Shown here: one piece after another, positions 32,156 to 44,900 of the stretch
How positions within the stretch are numbered: the first letter of the stretch is position 1
How the letters are laid out: every line of letters starts with the position of its first letter
Source: Ascaphus truei
Lineage: Eukaryota > Chordata > Amphibia > Anura > Ascaphidae
Direction: 5' to 3'
DNA: 64,000 bases
NCBI GenBank assembly: GCA_036426205.1
Contig: CM071568.1
Location: forward strand, 229,620,148 to 229,684,147
Translations under genes and position numbers: made by a program
The notes under the pieces: generated by a model
What the model was told of the DNA's origin: nothing
Seen by the model: only the letters and a program-made list of their open reading frames with translations
Databases searched by the model: none

Positions 32156-33345
32156 ACCAGGAGTGTCAAATTGAGGCTGGCAGAATCATAGTGCTTACAG
32201 ATTGTCACATGGAGCTGGGCAGGAATCATAGTGCTTACAGAGTCAATTGAGCTGGCCAGAATCAAGTGCTTAACATTGTCACTTGAGCTGGCCAGAATCA
32301 TAGTGCTCACATGTAGTAACATTGAGTGGCCAGAATCATAGTGCTTACAGATGTCACATGAGCTGGCCAGAATATAGTGCTTACACATTTGTAACATTGA
32401 GGTGGGCAGAATCATAGTGCTTACAGATTGTCACATTGAGTGGGCAGAATCATAGTGCTTACATTGTCACATTGAGCTGGCGCAGAAATCAGAGTGCTTA
32501 AGATTGTCACATTGAGCTGGCCGAATCATAGTGCTTACAACTGTCACATTGAGCTGGCCAGAATCATAGGGTGTATACATTGTCAATGAGCAGGGCGAAG
32601 CATAGTTGCTTACACATTGTACATGAGCATGGCCAAACTCTAGTGCTTACACATTGTCACATTGAGCTGGGCCAGAATCATAGTGCTTACACATTGTACA
32701 TTGAGCTGGCCAGAATCATAGTGCTACAGATTGTCACATTGAGCTGGCCAGAATCATAGTGCTTCAGATTGTCACATTGAGCTGGGCAGGGAATATAGTG
32801 CTTACAGATTGTCACATTGAGCTGGGCAGAATCATAGTGCTTACACATTGTCAATTGAGCTGGGCAGAATCATAGTGCTTACAGATTGTCACATTGAGCT
32901 GGCAGAATCATAGTGCTTTCAGATTGTCACATTGAGCTGGGCAAGATCATAGTGCTTACAGATGTCACTTGAGCTGGCCAGAATCATAGTGCTTACAGAT
33001 TGTCACATTGAGCTGGGCAGAATCATAGTGCTTACACATTGTCACATGAGTGGGCAGAATCTAGTGCTTACAGATTGTCACATTGAGCTGGGCAGAATCA
33101 TAGTGCTTACAGATTGTCACATTGAGCTGGCCAAGATCTAGTGCTTAACATTGTCACATTGAGCTGGCCAGAATCATATGCTTACAGATTGTCACATTGA
33201 GTGGGCCAGAATATAGTTGTTACAGATTGTCACATTGAGCTGGGCAGATCATAGTGCTTACAGATGTCACATGAGCGGGGCAGAATCATAGAGCTTACAG
33301 ATTGTCACCATTGAGCTGGCCAGAATCATAGTGCTTACAGATTGC
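32156..33345. repeat. 39-bp minisatellite, first copy, about 30 units, noisy
   Basis: The unit core AGCTGGCCAGAATCATAGTG is followed by CTTACAGATTGTCACATTG. Two unit variants alternate irregularly (GGCCAG or GGGCAG; ACAGATTG or ACACATTG). Many single-base losses distinguish it from the cleaner array at 63,108-64,000. Confidence 0.9.
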
Positions 33346-33349
33346 CACC

Positions 33350-34345
33350 ATCGCCTGTGCTGTCATTTTTTCTAACACTGTGGGGTGCAAGATTCCTCTT
33401 GCCGCAGAGTTAGTGCTACTATTTATTGGTCTATTTATTTCTCATTAACTTCAGTTATCACCATCTAGTCCATTTCCACAACAGGATACCTCAAGCACAA
33501 ATCAATCTCTCTACATCGACGGGCACAGGAAAACAAGTAGTTTTCCAAAGATTGTCACTCGTTTTCATTGCACATTTACACTGGTCTGGGGAAATTATTT
33601 TATTTATCTGAGATTTCTGTGTCCTTTAAGACACCAGATTTTGTTCAACTACAGACCTTGTCAGTGGTAGATTGCTATTTTGTCTCGGTGCATTGAGAAG
33701 TTTGTAAACACGTAATTAGAAAACTCCACATATACGTAATTTCATGGTGGCATTGACATTATGTTTGCGCTCTTTTTAATTCACAATCTATTTAATGAAA
33801 TTTCTGCGACACCACTAAAACCTACAGTAGCTTGGAACTGATGTGATGACCACAGGACTGACCTTTTAGAAATAGTTTTAGATCCTCCAGGCCACTTCTT
33901 GAGGTTTTGTTCAATGCTGTGTGTAATATTTTATGCCCCAGTGGGTCATGACTGATGGAGCATTTACATGAATATGGCAGAAATTATTCAGTATTTTAAT
34001 CAAACCGCACATATCAGGGTTAACATTGGTTACAAAATGTCTTTAAAATACAAAAAAAAAATGTTTATGGCTTGTTTAACCTTGGCCAGGCCCTAGTTTA
34101 TAGTACTGATAGAATCTAGTGATAGGGCATCTGTTTTGCCACAGAGGATTGAAATATGATCTCTGATACTCGATTAAATGGGACACTTCTAAATATACCT
34201 TGAAGGCATTCTTTGGGGGGTTCTGCCAAAGTACTGTATCAGGGGACATAGCTAAGAAGTATTCCAAAAAAGAGTACATTTATTAAATATGAAGATATCA
34301 TGGGCCTGAAAATCTATTCTCAAGAATAACATAGATATTTGTAAC
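33350..34345. other. non-coding stretch, nothing recognised
   Basis: No gene or repeat family can be supported. It contains only short chance frames. Confidence 0.5.
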
Positions 34346-34347
34346 AG

Positions 34348-34800
34348 TTGATGAGACAGATGCATAGGCCAGGGCACTTCACTTTTATTGAGGTGGCAGC
34401 TGTGTGTTTAACACTTTTAACATATACAGGTCACGTGCTCACAGGCGTGTCGTACATGACAGGGCAAGGGAGTAATATTATTCTCATGTGGGACGAGGGG
34501 AATGCTGATTCTGTTTACTGCATATGGGACACTCCATATTCTATTGCTGTCATTCAACTCTGTAGCCAAAGGAGTGTAATCGTTGTCTCACTGAGAAAAC
34601 CTGCTATATTTTCTCCCAAAGATGTGCACAGGCATTTTTTTAAGCTTGTCCCAACAACTTTCATAATAATGTCCCTATATACAGTAACATCTACTCAAAT
34701 TCTTGCAATAAACTCACTCAACAAGGAAGATACTAGACGTAATACTTACAAAGGGGTACAAAACAAAGTATCAGAGTGGGGGGACCTGTGTTTGCAGTGA
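34348..34800 (+). other. unrecognised 150-codon open frame
   Basis: The frame opens with MMRQMHRPGHFTFIEVAAVC and ends with NKVSEWGDLCLQ. It has two modest hydrophobic stretches (VAAVCLTLLTYTGHVL; TTFIIMSLYTVTS) but no motif I recognise. Length alone is only mildly surprising in this composition. A second short frame follows at 34,811-35,011. It could be a fragment of a retroelement or chance. Confidence 0.25.
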
Positions 34801-35011
34801 TCATCAATCAGTGTGGGTTCAGATAAAGAAACTAAATAAAAGTGGGGGGGGACTTGTGTGGAGTGTAGGAGCAGCAGTGGGAAAACCTGAAGATACCAAT
34901 TCTAAAAGCAACAAAGCTGTGTCAGCAAGGTTAGCACAAAGAGGGAACAAAACCTTTTTAGGGTGTAACACCCCTTTACCCCCCCCTCACCCCCTCCGTA
35001 CTTTGGCATGA

Positions 35012-35790
35012 GGGACAGAGTGCAAAAAAAATATAACAGTCCTAATTGTTTTTCCCTTTTTAAACAGGTTTGTGTGTATGTAGGTGCTCAGTGGTTACCT
35101 GTTCTCCTCGGGCTGAGAATCTGTGATACCTCTTGAGGGATGCATGAATAAAATGGAGGGGTCAGGAAGTTTTACCTTTATTTATTAACATATGAACTTG
35201 TTGTAGCAACAGGACAAGTTTAGCATATGGAAAATAGTACTTTTAGTCCCTCTCACAAAGAGCCTTGTGTGATCATCTCCTTAATAGAGCTGTTGCCCTG
35301 CTGGTTGCAGATCCAGATCCATTAACCAGAAATCAACAGCAGCCCACCCAGGTCTTGTCCTAGTCCTGCAAATGGAGACTACTCGCTACAGTAGTGTAGG
35401 TTCTCTCAGCACCTTCTAGGGAGCCCCTAATACGTGAATAACGGTTTCTATGGTTACCACAATACAAATGTTCTCCTTTTCGGGTAGGAGAGCCTTATAG
35501 GGCTCTCCGTGGTAATGGGGTCTTCCTGATGTCAAATGGGGTCTGAAACAAAATGGCCGATCCCAACCTTTTATACCCGGGTGGGGACTATAACCCACCC
35601 CAGTTACTGGGCAGATAATAGTGCACAAAAGGATCACACCATGTCAGGTGACCCATCTAGAAGCTTCTAGAAGCAAGGCGCTGCCATACACTGACCTTTA
35701 ATAGTAATATAATAGTTACACAACTGTGTAACAAACAGGCCCTGCAGGGAAGTAACCTTTAACTGCTGCAGGTATAGGACTCACTAGGGA
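35012..35790. other. unassigned, mildly LTR-like non-coding block
   Basis: It has a TTTTATACCCGGG-type motif near 35,570 and no gene. I looked for paired LTR ends and found none. Confidence 0.25.
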
Positions 35791-35799
35791 AATAAGGGC

Positions 35800-36130
35800 G
35801 TCAATGATGAGTGTGAGAACGCGGGCGATCGCTTGCACGGGTGCGATCAAACACATTGAGGTCTATGCTCACCTCACAGTGCGTGCACGCGCCGCACGTG
35901 AGCGTCAGCGCGGCTGTTTTTTGTCTTGTCTCACAATGGAAGGGTCACTTGAGCGGTTTGCACAATGATTGTGAACCAGCTTGTGAGTCATCGGCACGGC
36001 TTGACACGCCTCGACACGGCCTCCCCATCGCGAATATTCTGTAGTCATTAGATCGCTCGGCGAGAGGCGGCACACGGGGCCATGCGCTCCGTCACGTGTG
36101 CGCTGCACCATGGATTCGGCCTGGCAAGGG
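35800..36130. other. CpG-rich island-like block in AT-rich surroundings
   Basis: Dense CpG (GCGTGCACGCGCCGCACGTG, TCGGCGAGAGGCGG) over about 330 bp, then an abrupt return to AT-rich sequence. No exon or transcription start can be supported. A young mobile-element insertion that has not yet lost CpGs is as likely as a regulatory island. Confidence 0.35.
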
Positions 36131-39100
36131 TGTGCTACATACAGTAGGTATATAAGGGGAAGGAGAAAATCAAAAGGAAGAATGAAGAATAAGAGGACGG
36201 CATTGAGAGAGAACCCTTAATAAATGATGTGCATACCACAGCGGTGGTGAAACGGAGAATCATAGTGGGAACAGGAATATAAATGGGAAGGAAGGGGGAG
36301 TACATCCCTTTAGAGAGGAGAAAGTACCAAAGGAAACTTTAAAACTGAAAGTGGACAAGTCAATGAAGCCAGACTGGTTATAAATAATAATATAAAAGAG
36401 CGCTAAGAGAGGTGCTGGCAAATTCCCATTAACAGGGCATTTTTAACCAGTCACTTTATAGTGCCTATTGAAGTAGAGAACCAAGTACGTCAGCATATTG
36501 CCTCTCTTTGGCAACTGGGGGCTTTATTTCAGCTCTGCTGGCTCCATTAGTTATCTGCACTTCGTAATCGTGATCAGAGCTATTACAGTAATAATGTACA
36601 AATCATGAATAAAATACAGAGAGAAAAGGGAGGAGCTCATTGGTTACTCAATTAGGCCTAGAGTCATAAATAGTTACTGATACTGTACTTACATAATGTA
36701 GTGGACAAGTCCTGATACCGCTTAAAAAAAACTCATATTTTACATCACGTATTACAAAATCCATGTTGAGCATCAAAATGATACATACTAGATGTATGGT
36801 AGTATGCTAAAATGTTAGCTAATTTTAATGTCAACCCCTGACTGGCATTGACGCAGCGTCTCCATGCAGCTCTTACAGGCTGCTTTTTTTTCTAGACAGC
36901 ATCGTACTTTACAAGTTTAAGCAGCAATAGCACGGGGGGGGGGGGGGGGGAACAGCTCGCGCTATACAGCAGTTTGTGATCAACCTAACAAAAGGCCCTT
37001 CACTTGTTAGTGAATTCCGCCTCTGGTTTTAAATTTTTAAGTATGATCACAAAATGCCTATGAGAAATGCAAAAGCCACTGCTGGTGCAAAGCCCCCCCT
37101 AGTGTGTTTATTGATCCCAATTGTGAGTACACTAGATGGGTTATTACACTTGTATCATGTCTAATGCCAATTGTTTGCAATATTTGTTCGATCAAAAGAT
37201 AGTAAAACATAATTAGTTTTGGCATATCACCATTGTCGTTTGCCTTTTTATTCTTTGTTGAGTGCTGGGAACTTCCATTATGTTCATTATTCAACTTTGG
37301 AGTGAATTAGGGTCCCTCCTGTTCCTTTGCACCACACTTCTTTGATTAGCATTTACATACTCCTATTGAAGGGCTGTTAAATTGTATACTTCTGTAACTA
37401 GGTAATAGCTACAGAAGGAGATAAATGCCATTACAGAGTGTGTAACGAAGGGCTACAAACAATAGTTGTATGGACTAGATGATCATTACAATACTATGGA
37501 TCTTAATATGTACAGCTTTGATGGTAGAATATAGAAGGGAGAGGTATATTACAGTACTGTATATACAACTGAAACGTTCAAACATATCAACAATGTAAAT
37601 GAGGGAAGCATAGTTTAGAGAGAGAAAAGGGCTAGAAACAAGGGGCTTAAGGATACTGTAGGGTGACAGGTCCATGAAAAGGGGTAGGGATTCATGGAAT
37701 AGCCTGCCGCATAGGTTGGAGAGGCTAATATATAATGGAATGAAAATACTTGGATGAGCATAAGGCTATTTTAAATATGAAAGAAAGCAAAAGATCAAAA
37801 TGGGTCGGATGTTTAACAACTGATAGGAAAATGAGCAGATAAGGGTGATGTCAGTGTTCTTAAATCTTCAAATCCTATGGGCTGATGCTTCAGGCCAAAA
37901 GTGGAGCAATTCTGAGGGGAATAAAAGCAGTATATATACTGTATCAAGGAAAAAAAGATTGAAATTATAGGATTTTTTGAAATATAGTCTGTGCAGTTTT
38001 GTAGCCCTGGATTCACCAATATTTGCCATGATACAAGACCCCATACTGTATGTTCTGTCTTGTTTACAGTAAATGTCACAATTCTTCGACTACTATAAGA
38101 AAATCAAGATGCCCAGCTGGGCAGAGTTCTACACACACCAGACTATGTCATAGTTCGGACTGATTTCATACTTGCAGTAGACCAAACAGCTATCACACAA
38201 ATTACATACAAAATAGGAAATAGAGTGGCATGCAAGGGTCATACACTGATGGGGACTGCGCTGTTTATATTGATGCTGTATATGCATACAGTATGATCAT
38301 TTTTAAATCATAGCATTTTTGGATGATTGAATTACCGTTAAAAAGCATGCAAAAAATCAGCCAAATTCATAATATCTATTAGCAAACAGTGCTTCTTCTG
38401 CAGCCAGGATTCTGGGAAGTGTACATGCAATGACATGAGCACACAGTGTCACCTTTGCTTCTTATACATTTTAACATTGACCCATAAGTGTATGCTTGTA
38501 TTACACAGCTTTTCACAACATGTGGGGGTTAAAGAATGCCGGCCAGTAAAACCTACTCATTAAAAAAGCAAAGAATTGGGAAGATTTCAGGATCTTGTGA
38601 AAGGTAATACATACGTTATGTCAGTGCCAAATGTGTAATTTGAGATGATCTCACATAAATGACACATGAATATTAACGCGGAATAGGGATACTTAAAGAA
38701 TTTAGTATTGGTGTTAGGATGAGCCTTAAAACAATGATAGGCCCCCCCCCAAACCATTTGTAAACCGATTGATCCAAAATGAACATGTGTAGGCTCTGGT
38801 CTGAATTACAGAGCGATTCTCGAACTCATTGAAGCAAGCTGTCAATTACACAAAACCAATTAAACTTATTGAACTGTAATTAGGATAACATGAATAATAT
38901 GACCACCTTTGTGAAGAATGCAATTTCTCAAGCCTGTGGCAGATTTGTACAATTAGCTAGAATGCAGTACTTGCCAGTCCTGATTGAAAACTCAGACAAT
39001 GGAGAAAAGAAACCTTGCAGGGTCTATGTTTAAGGAAAAAACTAAAAAATCACAGAAAAAAACAACTCACATTTTTTCAGGCAAGGTACATGCGTAATAT

Positions 39101-39955
39101 AAGAAATACAGGTCCTGGAAATGGTTACAGATGTAGTAAGACTTACTGTTTTCTGTTGTCTGTGCAAAGCAAAGTGTAAATCCCCAGCAGTATTTGCAAG
39201 TTTGTGGGCCAACAACCTCTACTGCACTCAGCCACAAGAAATAGAGTTTGGCGGTGGACCAGCACTTCTTCAGTTTCCCGTAATATAATTAAATGTAAAA
39301 CCACCACCCTTATTCCCATTAATTCTCACGATATGATATTCCCATTCGTTTTTAATGTTAACACACCACTTTTTCCCGTAAAAAAAAATTTCTGAGAATA
39401 AAAAGTGTTTTTATAGTAAGACATTGTATAAATTACAGTGCAAGAGTTTGTGAAATAAATCTTCTTCAATCTCCTACCAATAATACAATCTTTCTTAACT
39501 AATACCAATCTTCTCAAACGATATCTTTTTGATGGCTGTCTCTTATACAGTTCCTTGTAAAATAATTGTTGAGATTGTACTTATTTAATAATCAAGAAGA
39601 AAAATAAATACATTGATTTACACTGGACATGCGTGTCTTATGGAACCTGTATGGACCACACAGGCAGGTCACTGAATTTCATTCCCATGCACGTATACCA
39701 GTATGTTGAAATGTTATGTACTGATGTATTGTTTGGAACGCTGAATTACAGTATGCCAACTGAAGGATACGATACATTATCCATTATCCATTATAAAAGA
39801 ATGCGTTTCCTACCTGGTGGTTTGTGTTGATCAGCCTGCCAAAAAATTTGTGAAAAAAAGGATAAAATGGAGGGCATGTGCGATGGCTGAAGGTCATGGC
39901 CGGACTTAATTTGTGGAGCTCCGCTAGCCCCGATAACAAAAGCAGATAAATAACT
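36131..39955. other. long AT-rich stretch without recognisable genes
   Basis: Only short chance frames. A run of about 20 G sits at 36,935-36,955. Repeated TACAGTA/TACTGTA words occur, as elsewhere in the window. No repeat ends were identified. Confidence 0.5.
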
Positions 39956-39959
39956 GAAG

Positions 39960-41390
39960 ATCAGATCAGAACATTACTACTATGGACCACAGAATAACCC
40001 TGTAGTGGAGAGACCTGGGAGGAGGGGGGGATGCTCTCAGTAAAATTGACTCTATGCACTGCAGTAACGGGTGTATTGGTCTGCTGTGCCCGGTGGCAGG
40101 AGGTGGAGAGGGGGTAGGAGAAGGAGGGGCATTTCTCATTATGGGGAGACATGGGCAGATGGAAAAGACGGACACACTGACGAGGCTGGGCTGAGGGAAG
40201 AGAGTCCTCTAAGGACGGTTTTGGTTGGGAATTAGGGGACATCGGATGGTAGCACGGAGAGGAAGACACTGGAGAGGTAAAGTGAGAGTTAGGTCCCCAG
40301 GTTAGGGTCCCAGGATTTTGCAGTTCGTTTGCAAACTGAACTACAACACAGAAGAACTAATAGACTGGGGTCTACTAAGGGAAAGTGATTACATTTCTGC
40401 GGGATGTGGATGCGTGTAGAACAGAATGGTCAACCGCTCACCCAAAATCTTGTATATAGAGGGTAGTGGATGATCGAGTAGCAAAGGGAAGATGATTTAC
40501 ATGAATAAACAATATGTGTCCCACAGTGGATACAACAAGATTCCCATATGTCTGCCTCGTGGCAAGCCCAAACGGATATCCGGGGGTTGAAGGTGGTATC
40601 ACAATTTTACCTTTGATAGGGTTAATATGCTCACCATAAAACTGGACTAGACCGCGAGGATGAGGGTGGGGGGATGTGGATAACTGCCGCTACAACCACG
40701 AGACAGGTCGGGATTGCAGAGTCAGGGTTGTGTAAGCCGATCAGGTAGGAGAGTGAGTCAGCTAGGGTCGTGGTACTTGCCGTAGTCAGGGATGGAGAGA
40801 GAAGAGTGGTTGTAATCCATACCATGGTCCAAAGAGAGGAGAGAGAGCGGGAATGTCCAGAAGGAAGCAAGGTCCAGAGATACAGAAGAGGAGAAGTCAG
40901 GGATGAGTAGGGGTCCCACAACAAAGGTCAGGCAAGGCCACGTATCAGGCATAACGATCAGTAAGCAGCCAAGACGATACACAAACAATACACAAACAAT
41001 AGTTTGCTCAGCAACCAGCAGAGGGCTGAGTGAGCATTAAAAGGAACAGGAGCCAAGGGAAGGTAGCAGGGGTTGTGAGTCACCGTAGGCTGTGAGCGAT
41101 AGGAGGAAATGAAGGGTCATTTCAGGTTAGGAGACAGGAGGTCGGTCTGTCATTACCGGCCACAAGCCGTGCGGCACACAGGGGGTGCACGCGTTGAGGC
41201 GACTGCATTGCCGAAGAGTTTGTATGCGTGTTTACGTTCACGGGAGCGAGGGACCCGAGATATCCCGACTAGTCGATGTGTACGACAGGCGGGGGATCTG
41301 CGCGCGTCCCAGCCCCTAGGTGTGGTTGGTTATGCGTCCAGGGGGCGGGGTTTGCCGTGTTGATCTGACAGAGTATAATAAATGTGTTCT
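39960..41390 (-). mobile_element. possible LTR-retrotransposon remnant
   Basis: On the minus strand the order is a CpG-rich block (41,385-41,105), a stretch containing CCTTTTAATGCTCACTCAGC, and a C/T-rich stretch with several open but unrecognisable frames (Pro/Ser/Leu-rich, 40,990-40,630 and 40,270-39,960). This resembles LTR plus leader of frog gypsy-like elements as I remember them. No second LTR, primer-binding site or polymerase domain was found. Confidence 0.3.
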
Positions 41391-41394
41391 CATT

Positions 41395-41970
41395 GACAAA
41401 TTAGTGGTGAGACTTTAAGAAAGTGAGATTCGGAAAATTAGACCTAGTAGTAGAAAGAGGGAGTCGTGAACGCATGGTAAATAAGACTCAGGGAGCGAGA
41501 CTTAAGGATATTCAAAACTGTAGAAGATAATACCCCTACCTACGCATTACCCCGTTACCCTTGTTGTGTTATTTTTGTTTTTATTTGATTTTATTTGTGA
41601 TACCATCAACAAGTGAGCAATGATGATTAGGTACGTCAATAAAAGTTGAAGTTCCAAAAAAAATATTAAAGGATTGAAAAATGAGGAGAACACAAGAAGA
41701 ATGAAACAAATTGCACGCTTCTACATGGGATTGAAGACTATTAGCAGCACAATAAATGATGTTGTGATTCCATTAATAGACCCTTTGTAAGACGTAGGGT
41801 CAAATTTATTAGTTTACACAAATAATTTCTACTCCATTTAAACAAACCTCCTTGGCCATTATACATCACAATCTCAGATGGAGGAAAAAGGACAATGTCA
41901 TTACCAATATAAAATATTCTCTAAGACAAGGGGTTGGTTGGTAGTGCTGTTAAGAGACTTTAAGACACCG
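41395..41970. other. AT-rich non-coding stretch
   Basis: Nothing recognisable. It ends at the 3' tail of the LINE on the minus strand. Confidence 0.5.
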
Positions 41971-41974
41971 TAAA

Positions 41975-44900
41975 GGCTACATAGTTACATGAGTTACATA
42001 GTACTAGGCGAAAGAGGTTAAAAAAAAGATATGCCCAATTTCAAACCTATGCTAAATTGAGCCCGACAGATAATTTATCCTATATTTGTAGTTTCAATTA
42101 TTGAACCAGAGGTGAAAATAAAAACCATCAGGTGAAATATCATCCAATGATATCTCATAAAAGGGAAAAATAATTCCTTCTGACTCCCCCAAAAAATGCA
42201 ATAGATTCTCCTGAATCAACTCCTCCCATGTTACGTATGTTCCCTGAATAATTTGTATATAGTTATCATATCTCCTGAGATGTCTTGTTTCTAATGTAAT
42301 ATAATCTAATTTAGCTAGCCTCTCCTCATAAGTTTTAAGATTGTACCATCCCCTTTATTAAAATAGTGGTCTCTTCTCTTCACCTCTTATAGTTCCATAA
42401 GTCTTTTTATGGAGTATTGCACAAAGCGTTACTCGATATTTAAGGGGTGTCTACTAGGCCTTATAGGAGGCCGCATAATATGTACTTCCCTTTTCCATCA
42501 TTCCATTGGTTAATGACAAATAAGATCTTGTTGCCTTTGCAGCTACTGCATGACTTGAGCACTAGTGCTAGCCTGCTGTCTACAAGCACTCATAATCCTT
42601 ACTGTCCATCAAGAATTCACCTAAATTTTCCCATTTAATTTGTAAGTCGCCTATTTATTCTGTTTCCCAAATATAGAACATTTCATGTATTCTGTATTAA
42701 CATCATTCTGCCATTTACTGTACCTGCAAAGGTTTCAATCTATCCAAGTCCTTTCTGGAGAGAAATTACATCCTGTTCTGATTTACTACATATACACAAA
42801 TTAGTGTCATAGGCAAAGATGAAGACTTGCTCGCTATGTTTTAAAATTGTCATTAATAATAGTTAACAAGCAGCAGTCCCAGTACCGGGCCTTGAGATAC
42901 TCCACTAACAACTTTTTAGCCCAACCTTAACATTTTGTTAGCCTTCAACAGTTTTTAATCCAGGTGCAAATAGTTACGAGTCCAATTCCTTTATGTGAAC
43001 ATTAATCCTTGGGTTTCTAGCACCATATCAAAAGCCTTTTTCAAAATCGAAGTTAGACCACACAAACTGCATTTTATCCTGCTTGTATTCCTCCACTGCG
43101 TATACTACTACCTCCTCAAAACAAACTATAAGGTTAGTTTGGCATGACCTACCCGGTAGGGTGGGTGGTAGTGGGGGAGGGTGGGTACATTCTAATGACT
43201 ATAGCGGTACTAACAGCTACGGTTGATTTAAAGGGTTAGGGGTCATTACAGAGATTGTATTTTTATTCAGATTCTTGATGCCGACGGAGGACAAGGATGA
43301 TGATGATGGATGCCTCATCGTTGGCAGGGGTAAATCCGCCACCGCAGCTTCCACGATGTGACCCAAGTTCCTACAGCGCCCCCCCACTGTCCCCCCCCCT
43401 CCGCACTTGTAGTTTTTATCCATATCGGGATAATAGTAATTTGCTGTGGACATTACTGTACTGTATGCATTGGGGGGGAGGGGGTGTATTTATTCAGGTA
43501 CAGTGTATTGCACTTTTCTTTTGGGCACAGGATTGTACTGCAGGCCAGCGGGGTACATCACGACACCCGCGGACCACCTGAGACCGGCGACCCACGGTGG
43601 GGCCCCCACACCCGCAGGGACCACACGGAGACCCCTGCCGGCTCAGGAATTGATACCAGTGCTGATAAAATGTTTTATGCACAATATCTCGAATCGCTTT
43701 GCACAGCCTTTAGCTGGTGAGAAAAGATGGCGAGCTTTATAATACGATAAACTTATCAATGCTGAATGCAACTTACTGTCAAAAAAACGGCCAAGCGTGT
43801 GCCATTTTTTGCCCTTTTGGATGACCTTTTTTGTCTCTGACGAGTTTTTTAGGGGGCATTGAAAAATTTAAAAAGCCATGTATACTTGCGCATGTTATCC
43901 AATGCTTTGTGAATAGCAGAGCAGGCCAGTATCACGCGGTAAAGGGTATTTATCGCCCCACTAACCCAGCTTATCACTGCTTTGTGAATAGGCCCCTTGT
44001 CTTTACTATTGATGTTACGCTTAAAAGGTAAATAAACTCTCCGGGTTCGATCTAGCTCCCTTTTTAAATTGGGCACATGTCTGCTTTATGACCAATCTTG
44101 TGGTACTGAGCTATGGAAATGCGGTATTCGAATTCGAATATTAAAGTTAATGGGTTTGATATTAACTGAATTAGCTCCCTTAAGAACTCTGAGGTACATA
44201 GCCATCTGGCCAGGGGGTGCCTATTTTACTTTTAATTTATCAGGCGCCTATAAACTCCTTCCTCAGTTAACCAATTGTTCATTAATGATACAGGTTGTGG
44301 CGTCTTCCTTTGGAATTCTTTTTGCATGGATTCTGCCTGGTTACCAGAGGCAAAGAATTGTTAGATACCTCTGCGTTTCATGATATCTCCATAATTTGCA
44401 TGCCCACTCACACTGATAGGGTCCTATTTTCTTTTCTATCTTTTGTTATTAAGGTAATTAAATAACTTTTTAGGGTGCATGTTTAGCCTGCCGATTGCAA
44501 TACCTTTTCATTTTAAAACATTTTTGCTCATTTGATTGCCCCTTTTGCAATTTATTAATTCCATAAAATTCTTATATACTGTTATAATGCAATCCTTCTG
44601 ACTTTAAGAATATAATGCCGTTTCCTTTTATGTCTCCCCCTACTCCTGTTATTTATCAAACATTGGTTTTAGACTTGTTTCTTTTTATATAGTTTTTACC
44701 CCGGGGAACCACTGATATGGGTGCTTTTCTAACAATGTTTTAAGGGACTTGCCATTTATCTTCCACATTTTTCCCTGAAAAACGTCTCCCAGTGTATATT
44801 TACATGTAGTAGATGTAGACCACATTTATTTAAAATCGCCTTTATAAAGTTTAAGTGTCGGGTTGAACCCAAGTAATCTGTGTTTTTGATAATTTATTTT

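Noticed and set aside
34348..35011. Retroviral or cellular gene
   Set aside because: Two short frames without any recognisable domain, splice structure or LTR partner; kept only as an unassigned open frame.
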